A stretch of DNA of 30,612 bases from an uncultured Oscillospiraceae bacterium (GCA_910583885.1 CAJUAC010000026.1:1-30612), one strand, 5' to 3'; shown: positions 8,099-16,830, counted from the first letter of the stretch. Notes: a model not told the origin generated them from the letters alone. Translations and numbers: made by a program.

Positions 8099-10398
8099 AG
8101 AATCACCACCGTCTTATTTTTGCAGTCCACCGCCAGCCGCTTTGCCCCGGCATACCGGTCAAACTGCTTCTCCCCCACCCCGATCACCGCCGGGATCCCA
8201 AACTCCGCCGCCCGGATGGCCATGTGGGAATTGGCCCCGCCGTAGGCGGTGATAAAACCGGCGATCCTGTGGGAGAAAATCCAGTCATAGCCCGGATCTG
8301 CCCCGCGAACCAGGATAATTTTCCCCTCCAGGGGCTCATCGGAGGGCAGCGGCACAGGCTCTGCCGTGCAGCGGTTCTGCGTGACAAAGTTAGGGGCCCC
8401 GTCCGGCAGGAAGAAGCTATACACCTGCCCTTCCTCCCACAGCAGGGGCGGCAGGGTAATCCCGGCGGCGGCCTTCTCCATCGCCTGCCCCTCTCGGATG
8501 GAATCCCGGAACACCCGCCCCAGATCCTCTGCCCGGGAGCAGGCGTCCATCACCCGCTGCACCGTCACATGGGACACCTCCTCCCGGTCCAGGCCGTAGC
8601 AGGCCCCCAGCTCCGCCAGCAGCTCCAGGGCGTCGGACAGGGCGTGGGTGAAGACAAATTTCGCGTACTCCCGGCCCTCAATGGCGTGCTGGATAAAGTC
8701 GAACAGGGACAGCACATCGGCCGAGAGCCTGTGTTCCTCCAGCAGGGCCTGCAAGCGGGCGTACTTCTCCAACGTCAGCTGGAAGGGAGGTTCCCCCTCC
8801 TGCCGCCCCGCTTCGGCGCGGCTGAAATCGAAGTAGCGTCCCTCATCCTGGTCGTAGCGGGGGGAACAGATATCGTAGGTTCCGGGGCGCAGGTGGCCGT
8901 ACTTCTGCAAAAACGCCTGGGGGGCCAGGGCCCGGAAATCCCCGGACATATCCTTCCCCACCGTGGACAGCCCGTTCATGTACCGGCCCCGCTCATCCTC
9001 TGTCAACAGGCCCACCGCGGTCATGGAGCGCAAAAACTCCACCGCGATAAACCCCGCCCGGGCCAGGCCAGCAAAGGGCAGCGTCCCATACCGCTTGCAG
9101 TACTCCAGCAGCCAGTAGACCTTGTCCTGGGTCCCCAGGCCGCTATCCATGATCTCCCTGTGCTTGCGCCGGAGAGTCTCAATCTTCTCCGCATCCTTGC
9201 GCCACAGGCCGTCCTGCTGGATGACGGCGTTGGTCAGGGCACGGAGGGCATCTATCAGGCAGGACTGCTCCTCTGGGGTGAAGCCGCTCCCTCCCAGTGC
9301 CCTTACCCGCTCCGGCAGGTCGAAGGTGTAGCAGGTGAACGCAATCTCAAACTCAATCTTGTCGTGGAGCTCCGGATGGGTGCGCAGGCGCTCCAGATAG
9401 TACACCGCCAGCTTCTCCGCCAGGGGCTCCGGCAGTGCCTTGGGCAGGAAGGAGTTGAAGCTGACCCGCGCATCGATATAGGGCAGGCCCTGGAAATCCA
9501 CCATCAGGGGGAAGGAGCGGAGGTTCCGGTAGCCGTAGTTGTCCCGCTGGTACGCCCAGACGCCGTTGGTGATGATCTCCCGGTACAGGCTCAGGGCCAG
9601 GGCGCGGGGGCGGATGCCGATCATCTCCGCCGGGTTCCAGTCCGGCATGACGCCGTAGACCGTCCTCTGGCCGCAGAGGTCCGGGTGAGGGCGCATGGAG
9701 GCGCGCAGCTTCTCCCGGATCAGCTCCAGGCTGCGCCGCTGCTCCTCCAGCCCCAGCAGGGGCCTGGTGAGCACCAGGGGCCGCACCTGCAATAAGTACA
9801 GTTTGCCATCTGAGATGGCAAATTCAAGATCCAATGCGGGCCGCTCGAACAGCGCCTCCAGCTCCCGGCAGAGGGCTACCACCCGATCCAGGGGGGCCGG
9901 TGGCTCCGTGGGGGCAGCCTTGAAGTGGTAGTATGCCTCCAGGGCCTTGCCGGTGCCGTCGGTGACAGAGCTGGTGGAGCCTGTGCGGTCATAGTTGAGG
10001 ATGTAGTAATTCCCGCCGGTACTGGGGTCGGCCGTGAAGGCCACGCCGCACAGCTCCACATGGGCCAGGAAGGGCTGGATAAAGATCTGGTTGCCCGGTT
10101 CCGGGCCCATGGCCGCCGCCACCTGCTCCGCAGCCTCCAGCACTGCTTCCTCCCCCTCTACGTTGGGGATGGAGAGGAATTTCCCCGCATTGGAGCACTC
10201 GGCGGTATCCTCATTTTGTGCACTGCTGCGGACAATGAGCGGGCCGTCCAGCCCCGCAGCCCGGAGCAGTGCCGGGACGCGGGCCGGATCCGCCCGGAGC
10301 TCCCCCACCGTCAGCCGGACCTGGGGCAGTACCTCCGCCGCAGACAGCTTCCCGGCCAGCGCTTGCAGGGTTTCCGCTTTTGTGGTGAATGCCAGCAT
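8095..10398 (-). CDS. PEP-synthase-like ATP-dependent kinase, probable L-glutamine kinase (Cj1418-like)
   Basis: A 767-residue protein with the PEP-synthase domain plan. An N-terminal ATP-grasp-like pyruvate-phosphate-dikinase nucleotide domain carries IVRSSAQNEDTAE and later LDLEFAISDGKLYLLQVRPL. A large central region follows. A C-terminal phosphohistidine swivelling domain has GGANSHMAIRAAEFGIPAV, with the presumed catalytic His725. No C-terminal PEP/pyruvate-binding barrel is present, so it is not a PEP synthase. Characterised Cj1418 phosphorylates the side-chain amide nitrogen of L-glutamine using ATP, yielding AMP and phosphate, the first step in phosphoramidate synthesis. Its neighbours supply all later steps. 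It overlaps the hydrolase gene by four bases. The central region cannot be assigned residue by residue. Confidence 0.85.
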   Translation of the reverse strand: MLAFTTKAETLQALAGKLSAAEVLPQVRLTVGELRADPARVPALLRAAGLDGPLIVRSSAQNEDTAECSNAGKFLSIPNVEGEEAVLEAAEQVAAAMGPEPGNQIFIQPFLAHVELCGVAFTADPSTGGNYYILNYDRTGSTSSVTDGTGKALEAYYHFKAAPTEPPAPLDRVVALCRELEALFERPALDLEFAISDGKLYLLQVRPLVLTRPLLGLEEQRRSLELIREKLRASMRPHPDLCGQRTVYGVMPDWNPAEMIGIRPRALALSLYREIITNGVWAYQRDNYGYRNLRSFPLMVDFQGLPYIDARVSFNSFLPKALPEPLAEKLAVYYLERLRTHPELHDKIEFEIAFTCYTFDLPERVRALGGSGFTPEEQSCLIDALRALTNAVIQQDGLWRKDAEKIETLRRKHREIMDSGLGTQDKVYWLLEYCKRYGTLPFAGLARAGFIAVEFLRSMTAVGLLTEDERGRYMNGLSTVGKDMSGDFRALAPQAFLQKYGHLRPGTYDICSPRYDQDEGRYFDFSRAEAGRQEGEPPFQLTLEKYARLQALLEEHRLSADVLSLFDFIQHAIEGREYAKFVFTHALSDALELLAELGACYGLDREEVSHVTVQRVMDACSRAEDLGRVFRDSIREGQAMEKAAAGITLPPLLWEEGQVYSFFLPDGAPNFVTQNRCTAEPVPLPSDEPLEGKIILVRGADPGYDWIFSHRIAGFITAYGGANSHMAIRAAEFGIPAVIGVGEKQFDRYAGAKRLAVDCKNKTVVIL

Positions 10399-10404
10399 AG
10401 GCGC

Positions 10405-11154
10405 TTACCGTTTCCGCGCCATCCAGATCCGGGTCGTGTATGGAACCATGATGGTTTTCTGGTGTAGTTCTTCCACAGTCTGCCGGATTTCAGAAATTAT
10501 TTTTTCAAAGACCTCTGGAGACTGCCTATAGACCGTCCCATGGGATTTCCAGCCCTCAACGAACCCCTCTGCATCTAAATGGTGCTCCACGCGTCCAGAG
10601 ATGAACTGGACTGTCTCAAACAATCCCGAGTGCTCTATTACCTCAGTCTGGTCTTCCCGTCGGGTTCCATAGGTATAATCCGGGATATTCCGCTGAATGA
10701 CATTCTCAATCTTCTGCTGGAGAGGATCCTCTAAGTCACGATGGTTCCACATGCAGGCAAACCATCCCTTGGGCTTCAGGATACGGCTGGTTTCTACCAA
10801 CGCTTTCTGCCGGTCGCATACATTGAAGGAAGAACCGAAGGTCACTAGATCAAACTTCCCGCCCTCCATTCCGGTATCCTCTCCCACACCTTCAAACCAC
10901 TGCACATCGGGATAGGGTTCTGTGCGCTGGATGCCGTTGGCCCGCATGGCATCGTTGGGTTCTACCGCCCAAACGTTCAACCCAAACTTCGCCAGCTCCA
11001 GTGTCAGATGGGCGGCTCCAGCGCCCACGTCGCAGGCGGCATCCCCTGGCTTCACACCAGCGGTGGCCAGCATCTCAGCAATTGCAGTGGGCGCATATTC
11101 TGGACGGCGCAGATAGGCTTCTGCCAGATTTGTATAATCCCAATCAGTTTTCAT
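10405..11154 (-). CDS. SAM-dependent methyltransferase, probable phosphoramidate O-methyltransferase (Cj1419/Cj1420-like)
   Basis: A 249-residue class I methyltransferase. Motif I is CDVGAGAAHLTLELA (residues 41-55), the ribose-binding acidic loop is AVEPNDAM, and a Rossmann fold follows. In C. jejuni two methyltransferases, Cj1419 and Cj1420, lie in the MeOPN cluster and are thought to add the O-methyl group; only one is present here. The start at 11154 overlaps the stop of the kinase gene by ATGA and has GGAGGA 11 bases upstream. A longer frame to 11214 would add 20 residues translated from inside the upstream gene. The next gene begins six bases after its stop. Its exact acceptor is not visible in the sequence. 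Confidence 0.75.
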   Translation of the reverse strand: MKTDWDYTNLAEAYLRRPEYAPTAIAEMLATAGVKPGDAACDVGAGAAHLTLELAKFGLNVWAVEPNDAMRANGIQRTEPYPDVQWFEGVGEDTGMEGGKFDLVTFGSSFNVCDRQKALVETSRILKPKGWFACMWNHRDLEDPLQQKIENVIQRNIPDYTYGTRREDQTEVIEHSGLFETVQFISGRVEHHLDAEGFVEGWKSHGTVYRQSPEVFEKIISEIRQTVEELHQKTIMVPYTTRIWMARKR

Positions 11155-11660
11155 TTTTTCGTTCCTCCATAAACTTTTTTGCGCAGGTGTTCTACCTGCT
11201 CTTCTGGTGTCCATTTTCCATCGTTTTCTAGAATCAAATCCGGATTCTTGGGTTCCTCCACCCGGACTTGGATGCCAGCCACATCTGTCCCCCCGCTATA
11301 GAGCCCCTTCTGGTTCCGTTGGCGCAGGGTCTCCATAGATGCTTTTACATAGACCTCAAAATAGCCCGGGATGTTCTCCCGGTTCCAGGCCCGCGCCTCG
11401 TCGTACATGCAGATGGTGCAGCACACCACAGCCAGCCCCTGCCCCGCCAGCAGCGCGCAGAGCTTGCCGTTGCGCCGCGCGCTTCTCCGGCGGTCCGCCT
11501 CACTGTAGCCCAGGTCATCCCCGATGGCCTGGCGCAGCTGGTCGCCGTCCAGGAACACCGCTGGGACGCCGGAGGAGCGCAGCTCCTCATACCACAGCCG
11601 CCCAATGGTAGTTTTCCCAGCCCCGGAAAGGCCGGTAATCCAAAATGTCCTTCCTTCCAT
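11151..11660 (-). CDS. APS-kinase-like protein, probable cytidine diphosphoramidate kinase (Cj1415-like)
   Basis: A 169-residue member of the adenylylsulfate kinase (CysC) family. The P-loop GLSGAGKTT spans residues 10-18, the DGD segment and the R-R-x-x-R-R-N-G-K-L region follow, and a basic C-terminus closes it. In the C. jejuni pathway the equivalent enzyme phosphorylates the 3'-OH of cytidine diphosphoramidate, just as CysC does to APS. No sulfate-assimilation genes (sulfurylase or reductase) are in the window, whereas the whole phosphoramidate set is. A true APS kinase feeding the sulfotransferase-like neighbour is the main alternative. It starts 11 bases after the upstream gene. Confidence 0.78.
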   Translation of the reverse strand: MEGRTFWITGLSGAGKTTIGRLWYEELRSSGVPAVFLDGDQLRQAIGDDLGYSEADRRRSARRNGKLCALLAGQGLAVVCCTICMYDEARAWNRENIPGYFEVYVKASMETLRQRNQKGLYSGGTDVAGIQVRVEEPKNPDLILENDGKWTPEEQVEHLRKKVYGGTKK

Positions 11661-11671
11661 AGAGCCCTCTA

Positions 11672-13720
11672 TCAGTGGTACAAGGGCTGCTCCAGCAGGG
11701 CCGGATCCAGCTCCAGCAGCGGCATTATCCGCAGAGGCTGGCCATTTTTGTTGACGAAATGGAGATCCCGCAGCAGCAGCTTGGCGACCCTCAGACGGTT
11801 TTCATGGGCAATCGACAATTCCTGCTGGATTCCCTTCTCCAATTGGTTTTGAATTTCTTCCTCACTAGTAACGATTTTCCCCATAAAGTAACCGCCAATG
11901 TAGGCACCACCGGAATCTTTAACATCAAGTAATGTCTTTCTCATCGAGATTTCCCAACTCTTCCGGATATGAAGGTCAATGGTGTCAAACCCGTCAATCA
12001 GCTGTTCCGCCCTTGCCTCGCCCATAGGCTGCCCGTCATAATACTGAAAATCATAACCATAGGCCCGATAGGCGTCCCGCATAAAGTATTCAATAAAGAC
12101 ACGCTCCGCATTGTTGATGTACTCGTCATAGGGTTCGTAGACCGCCTTGAGAGAGAACCCTCGCTCATCCCCCTTCAAAGTTTCTGGATCCCGCTCCCCC
12201 GCCTTGGAACAGTAGCTCAGGCTCTCAGCGTAAGGGATGTCCAGAAACGCTGCGAGCGCAGTAAATGTTGCCCTCGGATTCAGCTTTGCATCCTCGAAGC
12301 GGGCCAGGACACTGTCCTGAAACAACCGGTCTTGCCAGTCAATGAGATAACTGCGGTTTGTAATACGCCGGGTAATTTCGTCTGCGAGGACGGTGTACAT
12401 CCCCCTGCTGTCCTTTTTCCCCGCCTCCGCATTTCTACGCATATACTTGACACTTGCGGCATAGCTGGTGGTGGGACGGCGTAGGGGAGCAACGGTCTTG
12501 ATATATTTGAAGACCTGGAAAATCGGATTTTTCCGGATTTCCTCATAAGCTTCAGAAAAGATGGTTGTCTGATCCTGATCATCTATCCCCAGCTTATAGG
12601 TGATGTTTCCAAAATGGGGTTGGAATACCAGTGCGGGGACAATCCGAGCGGCGGGGTCCAGTCCGGTAGTGTAGTCGCTGTTGGCTATCAGCGATGCCAA
12701 CAGGAGGTTTTTCCCCGTAGGGTCTGGCGTTAGATAGAGCTCCTGCACCAAGTAACGAGGGATCATCGAAAGGCCTGCACACGCCTGGCTCATGTTCGCG
12801 CACTTTTTTAAGGCTTCGCGGGCTTCAGCCAAGGTATCCATTGTCTCCTGCAATCCCACTGCCGGAAGGGTGATCAGATTTGGATGCCCATCGAAAATCT
12901 CTCCAAAGAAGTTGATCCCGTTGTGGCTCGAAAGCTGGCTCAGCCAAATCATACGGTTCATCTCCCGCAGGCCTACGGGTTTTAAGGGATACTGGCTGTA
13001 GTCGATGCCAAAGCGCCCCTTGAAGTCAATCGGGTACTGGCTAATCTCATCCCCAATAAGGAAAACCAGCTTTTCCTCCCGCAGCAAGGGCCGCAGGTTC
13101 AAACACTGGAGCCAGGAGCAGAATACCCCCCAGTCCGTGTAATGGAGATAGACGTGGTTCTCCCGTGCTACATCCTCACTCCGGCGCACGTTGTCCCGGA
13201 GATATTCCAGCTCATATTGGGAATACACGTCTGCTGCAAGGATCGGTTTCTCTAAATCCTTGAAAAAGTTCCGGCTGATCACAGGCTTTTTGATGTCGGC
13301 AAGCTCACCAAACTCTTCTTGCCTCACAAAGAAGGGGATATAGCTCTCCTCGCCGTAGGGATAGAGCCGGACGGGCAGCTCATCAAAATCCGGGAAATCT
13401 TTCCGGAACAAGTAGGGGTATTTTTTCAGCAGCTTCACGTTCCGCGCATACCGGCCCCGCAGCTCCTTACTATTGGGCTCGTAAAAGGCCGTGGTCATGA
13501 TCTCCAGGCACTCCTTGCAAAAGCATCCCCTCTTGTACAGGTTGAGGAAGCTTGTGTAAGCCGCCTGATAATTCCCGCCGAACTGAAGCAGGCAGACCGC
13601 AGCCTCTAACTCCTCCTCCGGGGGCAATCCACCCTCCTGGAGCGCCAGGAACCAGGCGCTGCGGGCGTCCTCCATGTTGCCAAGCTCCGCCATACGGCGG
13701 GCAATCTCGATTGCTTGCAT
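11672..13720 (-). CDS. Large TPR/sulfotransferase-like protein, candidate phosphoramidate transferase to flagellin or its glycan
   Basis: A 682-residue protein with three visible parts. Residues 1-80 are short helical pairs like TPR repeats. Residues about 90-250 form an unassigned region with RYARNVKLLKKYPYLFRKDF. A C-terminal half has sulfotransferase-like landmarks: LSSHNGINFFGEIFDGHP (262-280) resembles the 5'-phosphosulfate loop, and LARFEDAKLNPRATFTALAA (472-491) followed by FLDIP resembles the 3'-phosphate site. C. jejuni Cj1421 and Cj1422, the MeOPN transferases, are also proteins of about 600 residues. A donor with a 3'-phosphate (3'-phospho-CDP-amidate) would suit a sulfotransferase-like pocket, so I infer it is the transferase. 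It is the first gene of the operon, directly after flagellin. It could instead be a real sulfotransferase using PAPS. Confidence 0.6.
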   Translation of the reverse strand: MQAIEIARRMAELGNMEDARSAWFLALQEGGLPPEEELEAAVCLLQFGGNYQAAYTSFLNLYKRGCFCKECLEIMTTAFYEPNSKELRGRYARNVKLLKKYPYLFRKDFPDFDELPVRLYPYGEESYIPFFVRQEEFGELADIKKPVISRNFFKDLEKPILAADVYSQYELEYLRDNVRRSEDVARENHVYLHYTDWGVFCSWLQCLNLRPLLREEKLVFLIGDEISQYPIDFKGRFGIDYSQYPLKPVGLREMNRMIWLSQLSSHNGINFFGEIFDGHPNLITLPAVGLQETMDTLAEAREALKKCANMSQACAGLSMIPRYLVQELYLTPDPTGKNLLLASLIANSDYTTGLDPAARIVPALVFQPHFGNITYKLGIDDQDQTTIFSEAYEEIRKNPIFQVFKYIKTVAPLRRPTTSYAASVKYMRRNAEAGKKDSRGMYTVLADEITRRITNRSYLIDWQDRLFQDSVLARFEDAKLNPRATFTALAAFLDIPYAESLSYCSKAGERDPETLKGDERGFSLKAVYEPYDEYINNAERVFIEYFMRDAYRAYGYDFQYYDGQPMGEARAEQLIDGFDTIDLHIRKSWEISMRKTLLDVKDSGGAYIGGYFMGKIVTSEEEIQNQLEKGIQQELSIAHENRLRVAKLLLRDLHFVNKNGQPLRIMPLLELDPALLEQPLYH

Positions 13721-13755
13721 AAACCGATTCCTTTCGTGTTTTAAACAGGGCGGGT

Positions 13756-13829
13756 GCCTCTGCTTTTCCCAAGGGCGGACACAGCCGCCCTTGGGAAAAG
13801 CAGAGGCGGGACGGGCCGAAGCCCGCCCC
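13756..13829 (-). terminator. Two hairpins between flagellin and the modification operon
   Basis: A perfect 23-bp inverted repeat (13756-13778 with 13785-13807, loop ACACAG) lies next to a second hairpin (GGGACGGGC at 13808-13816 with GCCCGCCCC at 13821-13829, one mismatch, loop CGAA). On the minus strand both follow the flagellin stop and precede the operon. There is no T tract, so they may stabilise the flagellin message and reduce rather than stop read-through into the operon. Confidence 0.65.
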
Positions 13830-13872
13830 GCTGTTGGGTCCTATGATGGTTATGCTGCTTCTAGCTGTTGGA

Positions 13873-16269
13873 TTAGCCCAGCAGCTGGAGCACGCCCTGG
13901 GGCACCTGGTTGGCCTGGGCCAGCATAGCCTGGGCGGACTGCACCAGGATGTTATTCTTGGTGTAGGCCATCATTTCCTCGGCCACATCCGTGTCGCGGA
14001 TGTTGGACTCAGCATCCTGGATGTTCTCTGCCATGACGGACAGGTTCTTCTGGGTGTGCTCCAGACGGTTCTGGATCGCGCCCAGGTCGCCGCGGATGCC
14101 GGAGACATAGTTGATGGCGTTCTTGACCACAGCAATGGCCTCCTGGGCACCCTCAAGGGAGCCGATGTCGACGTCGGCAATGGTCTTGGTGACGTTGACT
14201 GTCTTGCCATCCAGGGTGGTCTTGCCGGTACCCATGGCGGAGACGTGCATGTCGCCGATGGAGACGTTCATCTGGTTGAACTTGTCGGCAGTGTCACCGA
14301 TCTGGAGGGTCAGGCCGCCAGAAGCAGTGGAGCTGCCGCCGCCGTCGGGGACAAAGAAGGAGTTGGTGGAGGCGTTGAACTCCACATCCATGCCGTTCTG
14401 CTTCATTGCCAGATTGAGGTTGGCAGCGGTGACAGCCTGGCTGGTCTTATCCAGAATGACAGCGATGTTGCCCTGCTTCACACTGTCCAGATTGTCCTTG
14501 TCGACAAACTCAAAGGTCTTGCCGCCAATGGTCAGGGTGTCGCCATAGGCCATCTGATTGGTATCCAAGGCAATGGACTGGCCAGCGTCACGGCCGGCAG
14601 TGACCTGCCGCAGGCCGCGCACGGAGTCGGGGTTCGTGTCAGTGGTGCTGACGCTGACAACACTGCCCTGGTTGGCGCCGGCGTTCTTTGCCGTAATGCT
14701 AACTACACCGTTGGTATCCACCTCAAATTTGAACAGGCTGCTTAGGTTTTCATGCTTATCAAAAGCTTCCTTAATCTTACCCGCATTCGCAGCCGCACTG
14801 GTGGTATCAGAAGTATAGCTCAGGGAAGCTTTCTTGGTCTCACCATTCTCATCAATATAGGTGATATCAAAGGTGGCCTTCCCGCCGCTGCCCTTGTCTG
14901 TCGTGAACTGCGCCTGCGCCTTATCAGCGGTGGTGCCAGCAATGACGATACCAGTCTTATTGTTCGTGGAGATCGCTACCTTGTTATCCGCGGCCTTGAT
15001 CTGATCCAGATCACCAATACGGATCTGGAAAACAGGAGGCGTGCCAGTAGCATCAACGTTTGCCACTGCGGAGGTAACGCCGTTAGCCTTCAGAGCCTCA
15101 GTCAGATTCTTGAGAGATTCAGCCGCATCGGAACCACCATTTACAGCAATGTGGCCCTTGCCTACGGCAAAAGAGTCCTTGTTCGTGTCAACGAACTCGT
15201 AGGTCTTGTCGCCGATCTTAATAGTCTTGCCAGCCAAATTAGCCGCAGTCAGATCGCTAGCGGTCGTACCGAAGTCGATGACATCCACTGTGGTCTTGTC
15301 CTTAGCCGCCTCGGTGACTTCCACCTTCTGCACGCCACCGCCGCTGGTAAATTCCGCTTTAATTGCTGTATCCTCATTGGGATCCATGAGCGCCTTAGCG
15401 TCCACAGTTCCTGCAATACTCAGCCCATTGAGCTGCGCACCGTTGGTACCAGCCTGCTTCGCCGTAAGGGTCAGCTTATGCTCATTGGGGGTAGTCCCGG
15501 TGGCTGTAGAGAACAGCTTGCTCAGATCGGAATCCGCATCAATCGCATCCTTGATAGCCGCAGCAACATCCTTTGCACCTGCGCCATTATTGGCAACAGA
15601 AGTCTCGGTATACAGCGTCTTAGAGCGCTTGACACCGTCGGCATCCGTATAGTCAATGGTGAACTTTATTGCATCGGTAGAAGCAACGGAGGCAGCAGTC
15701 CCCATAGCAGCCGAGACAGTCACCTCATACTTGCCAGCAGTAGCGGAATCGCCATCCTGGTTGGTCTTGAGGGAGGCGATGGAGCTCTCCACGGTGGCGA
15801 CCATGTTGCCAGTGGAGGGGCTGGAAGTGGTGGTGCCGTTGGAGGCCAGGGAGCCGTCCAGGAGCTTGATGCCGTTGAAGTTGGCGGAATCAGCAATACG
15901 GTTGATTTCGGTCTTCAGGGCGGTGACTTCCTTGTTCAGGTTCTCGCGGTCAACCTCGTCCTGATAGGTGCCGTTGGCAGACTGGGTGGCCAGGTAGTCC
16001 ATGCGGTTGAGCATGTCCTGGATTTCCTGCATGGCGCCCTCAGCGGTCTTCACCAGGGAGATACCGTCCTTGACGTTCTTCTGGGCGGCGTTCAGGCCGG
16101 TGATCTGGGCGCGCATCTTCTCGGAAATGGCCAGACCGGCGGCGTCGTCACCGGCGCGGTTGATCTTGTAACCGGAAGACAGCTTCTCCAGGTTCTTGCT
16201 CAGGGCGGAGGTGTTCGTGTTGTAGTTACGGTAGGCATTTATCGCCATAATATTGTGTTGAATCCTCAT
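13873..16269 (-). CDS. hag: Flagellin with a large duplicated central region
   Basis: A 798-residue flagellin, the filament subunit exported through the flagellar type III apparatus. The D0/D1 ends are typical: MRIQHNIMAINAYRN with LSSGYKINRAGDDAAGLAIS at residues 30-49, and the C-terminal helix region from about 700 to QANQVPQGVLQLLG. The central 530 residues are Thr-, Ser- and Ala-rich, lack Cys, and appear built as A-B-A-B. A-type segments lie near 200-285 and 460-545. B-type segments with I-G-x-K-T-x-E-F-V-D lie near 348-420 and 576-660. The start at 16269 matches the family N-terminus and has GAAAGGAAG upstream. It is followed by the phosphoramidate operon and preceded by a CsrA-like gene. 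It is about twice the size of common clostridial flagellins. Confidence 0.96.
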   Translation of the reverse strand: MRIQHNIMAINAYRNYNTNTSALSKNLEKLSSGYKINRAGDDAAGLAISEKMRAQITGLNAAQKNVKDGISLVKTAEGAMQEIQDMLNRMDYLATQSANGTYQDEVDRENLNKEVTALKTEINRIADSANFNGIKLLDGSLASNGTTTSSPSTGNMVATVESSIASLKTNQDGDSATAGKYEVTVSAAMGTAASVASTDAIKFTIDYTDADGVKRSKTLYTETSVANNGAGAKDVAAAIKDAIDADSDLSKLFSTATGTTPNEHKLTLTAKQAGTNGAQLNGLSIAGTVDAKALMDPNEDTAIKAEFTSGGGVQKVEVTEAAKDKTTVDVIDFGTTASDLTAANLAGKTIKIGDKTYEFVDTNKDSFAVGKGHIAVNGGSDAAESLKNLTEALKANGVTSAVANVDATGTPPVFQIRIGDLDQIKAADNKVAISTNNKTGIVIAGTTADKAQAQFTTDKGSGGKATFDITYIDENGETKKASLSYTSDTTSAAANAGKIKEAFDKHENLSSLFKFEVDTNGVVSITAKNAGANQGSVVSVSTTDTNPDSVRGLRQVTAGRDAGQSIALDTNQMAYGDTLTIGGKTFEFVDKDNLDSVKQGNIAVILDKTSQAVTAANLNLAMKQNGMDVEFNASTNSFFVPDGGGSSTASGGLTLQIGDTADKFNQMNVSIGDMHVSAMGTGKTTLDGKTVNVTKTIADVDIGSLEGAQEAIAVVKNAINYVSGIRGDLGAIQNRLEHTQKNLSVMAENIQDAESNIRDTDVAEEMMAYTKNNILVQSAQAMLAQANQVPQGVLQLLG

Positions 16270-16443
16270 TTTAATGCTTCCTTTCAATAAAATGTTATAT
16301 CAGGGGGTTGCTGTCCGGCGTGCCGGAACTTCCTTTTCCCAGCACTGGGTTGTGCGCCGCAGCGTCCCGGCTCCGTGGCCTTTGGGCACGTGGACGGTTT
16401 GGCGCTTGGCTCTATTTCATCCGGTTCGCGAAACCGGATAAAA
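16270..16443 (-). promoter_or_regulatory. Flagellin leader with two GGA sites and a hairpin
   Basis: The 174-base leader holds two AAGGAAG sites: one is the ribosome binding site (16278-16286) and the other lies about 50 bases upstream (16328-16340). CsrA binds GGA in this arrangement on the Bacillus hag leader. A stem ATCCGGTT/AACCGGAT (16419-16439) directly follows the CsrA-like gene and could be its terminator or a pause. I find no convincing sigma-D promoter (TAAA, 15 bases, GCCGATAA). Confidence 0.45.
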
Positions 16444-16830
16444 TCAAATTGATTTTTCTGTCAGCTCGGTTTCCCAGAATGCGGGGATAATCCGGTCGAG
16501 CTGGGTGCGCAGGCTGGAGGCTTCCTCGCTGTGGCCGTCCTCCTCCAGCTTCTGTATGGTCCGCTTTATCGCCCGCACGGCCCGTTCCCTGTCGTCATTC
16601 CAACGGAAAATCTGATCCCGGTAGTACCGGCCCTTGCTGGGTGCTGGCGGGGCCAGGCACGCCGGGCGTTGGCCGCCCGCCCGCTCCAGCACCGCCCCCC
16701 GCACAATGGGGACGCTGCGGTCGGCATGGACTGCGACATCAGCCCGCCCTCCGGCAACCCGGCAGAGCTGGACGACGATATCTCCGTTGATCGTCACGTA
16801 ATCATCGGGAAGAAGTGTTAATTTCAGCAT
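16444..16830 (-). CDS. CsrA-like RNA-binding protein with C-terminal helical extension
   Basis: A 128-residue protein. Residues 1-50 fit the CsrA pattern: M-L-x-L-T at the start, G-D-I near residue 15, V-x-x-V-x-G-G-R, then A-V-H-A-D with V-P-I-V-R and V-L-E-R. CsrA dimers block translation of flagellin mRNA in Bacillus, antagonised by FliW. After a Pro/Ala-rich linker (about 55-70) comes a charged helical tail absent from ordinary 60-75 residue CsrA. The start at 16830 has AAGGAGG six bases upstream. It lies immediately upstream of flagellin on the same strand, which supports the role. The canonical first strand LTRK is not kept, so identification is tentative. No FliW gene is in the window. 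Confidence 0.55.
   Translation of the reverse strand: MLKLTLLPDDYVTINGDIVVQLCRVAGGRADVAVHADRSVPIVRGAVLERAGGQRPACLAPPAPSKGRYYRDQIFRWNDDRERAVRAIKRTIQKLEEDGHSEEASSLRTQLDRIIPAFWETELTEKSI

Noticed and set aside
8224..9795. Long plus-strand frame across the glutamine kinase-like gene
   Set aside because: Shadow of the minus-strand gene, with no ribosome binding site and biased composition.
11151..11660. APS kinase of ordinary sulfate assimilation
   Set aside because: No ATP sulfurylase or PAPS reductase in the window, while the full phosphoramidate pathway surrounds it; kept only as an alternative.
14752..16290. 512-codon plus-strand frame across flagellin
   Set aside because: Antisense shadow of flagellin.
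16270..16443. Sigma-D promoter of flagellin
   Set aside because: No TAAA with a correctly spaced GCCGATAA-like box found on the minus strand; the nearest AT-rich candidate is weak.
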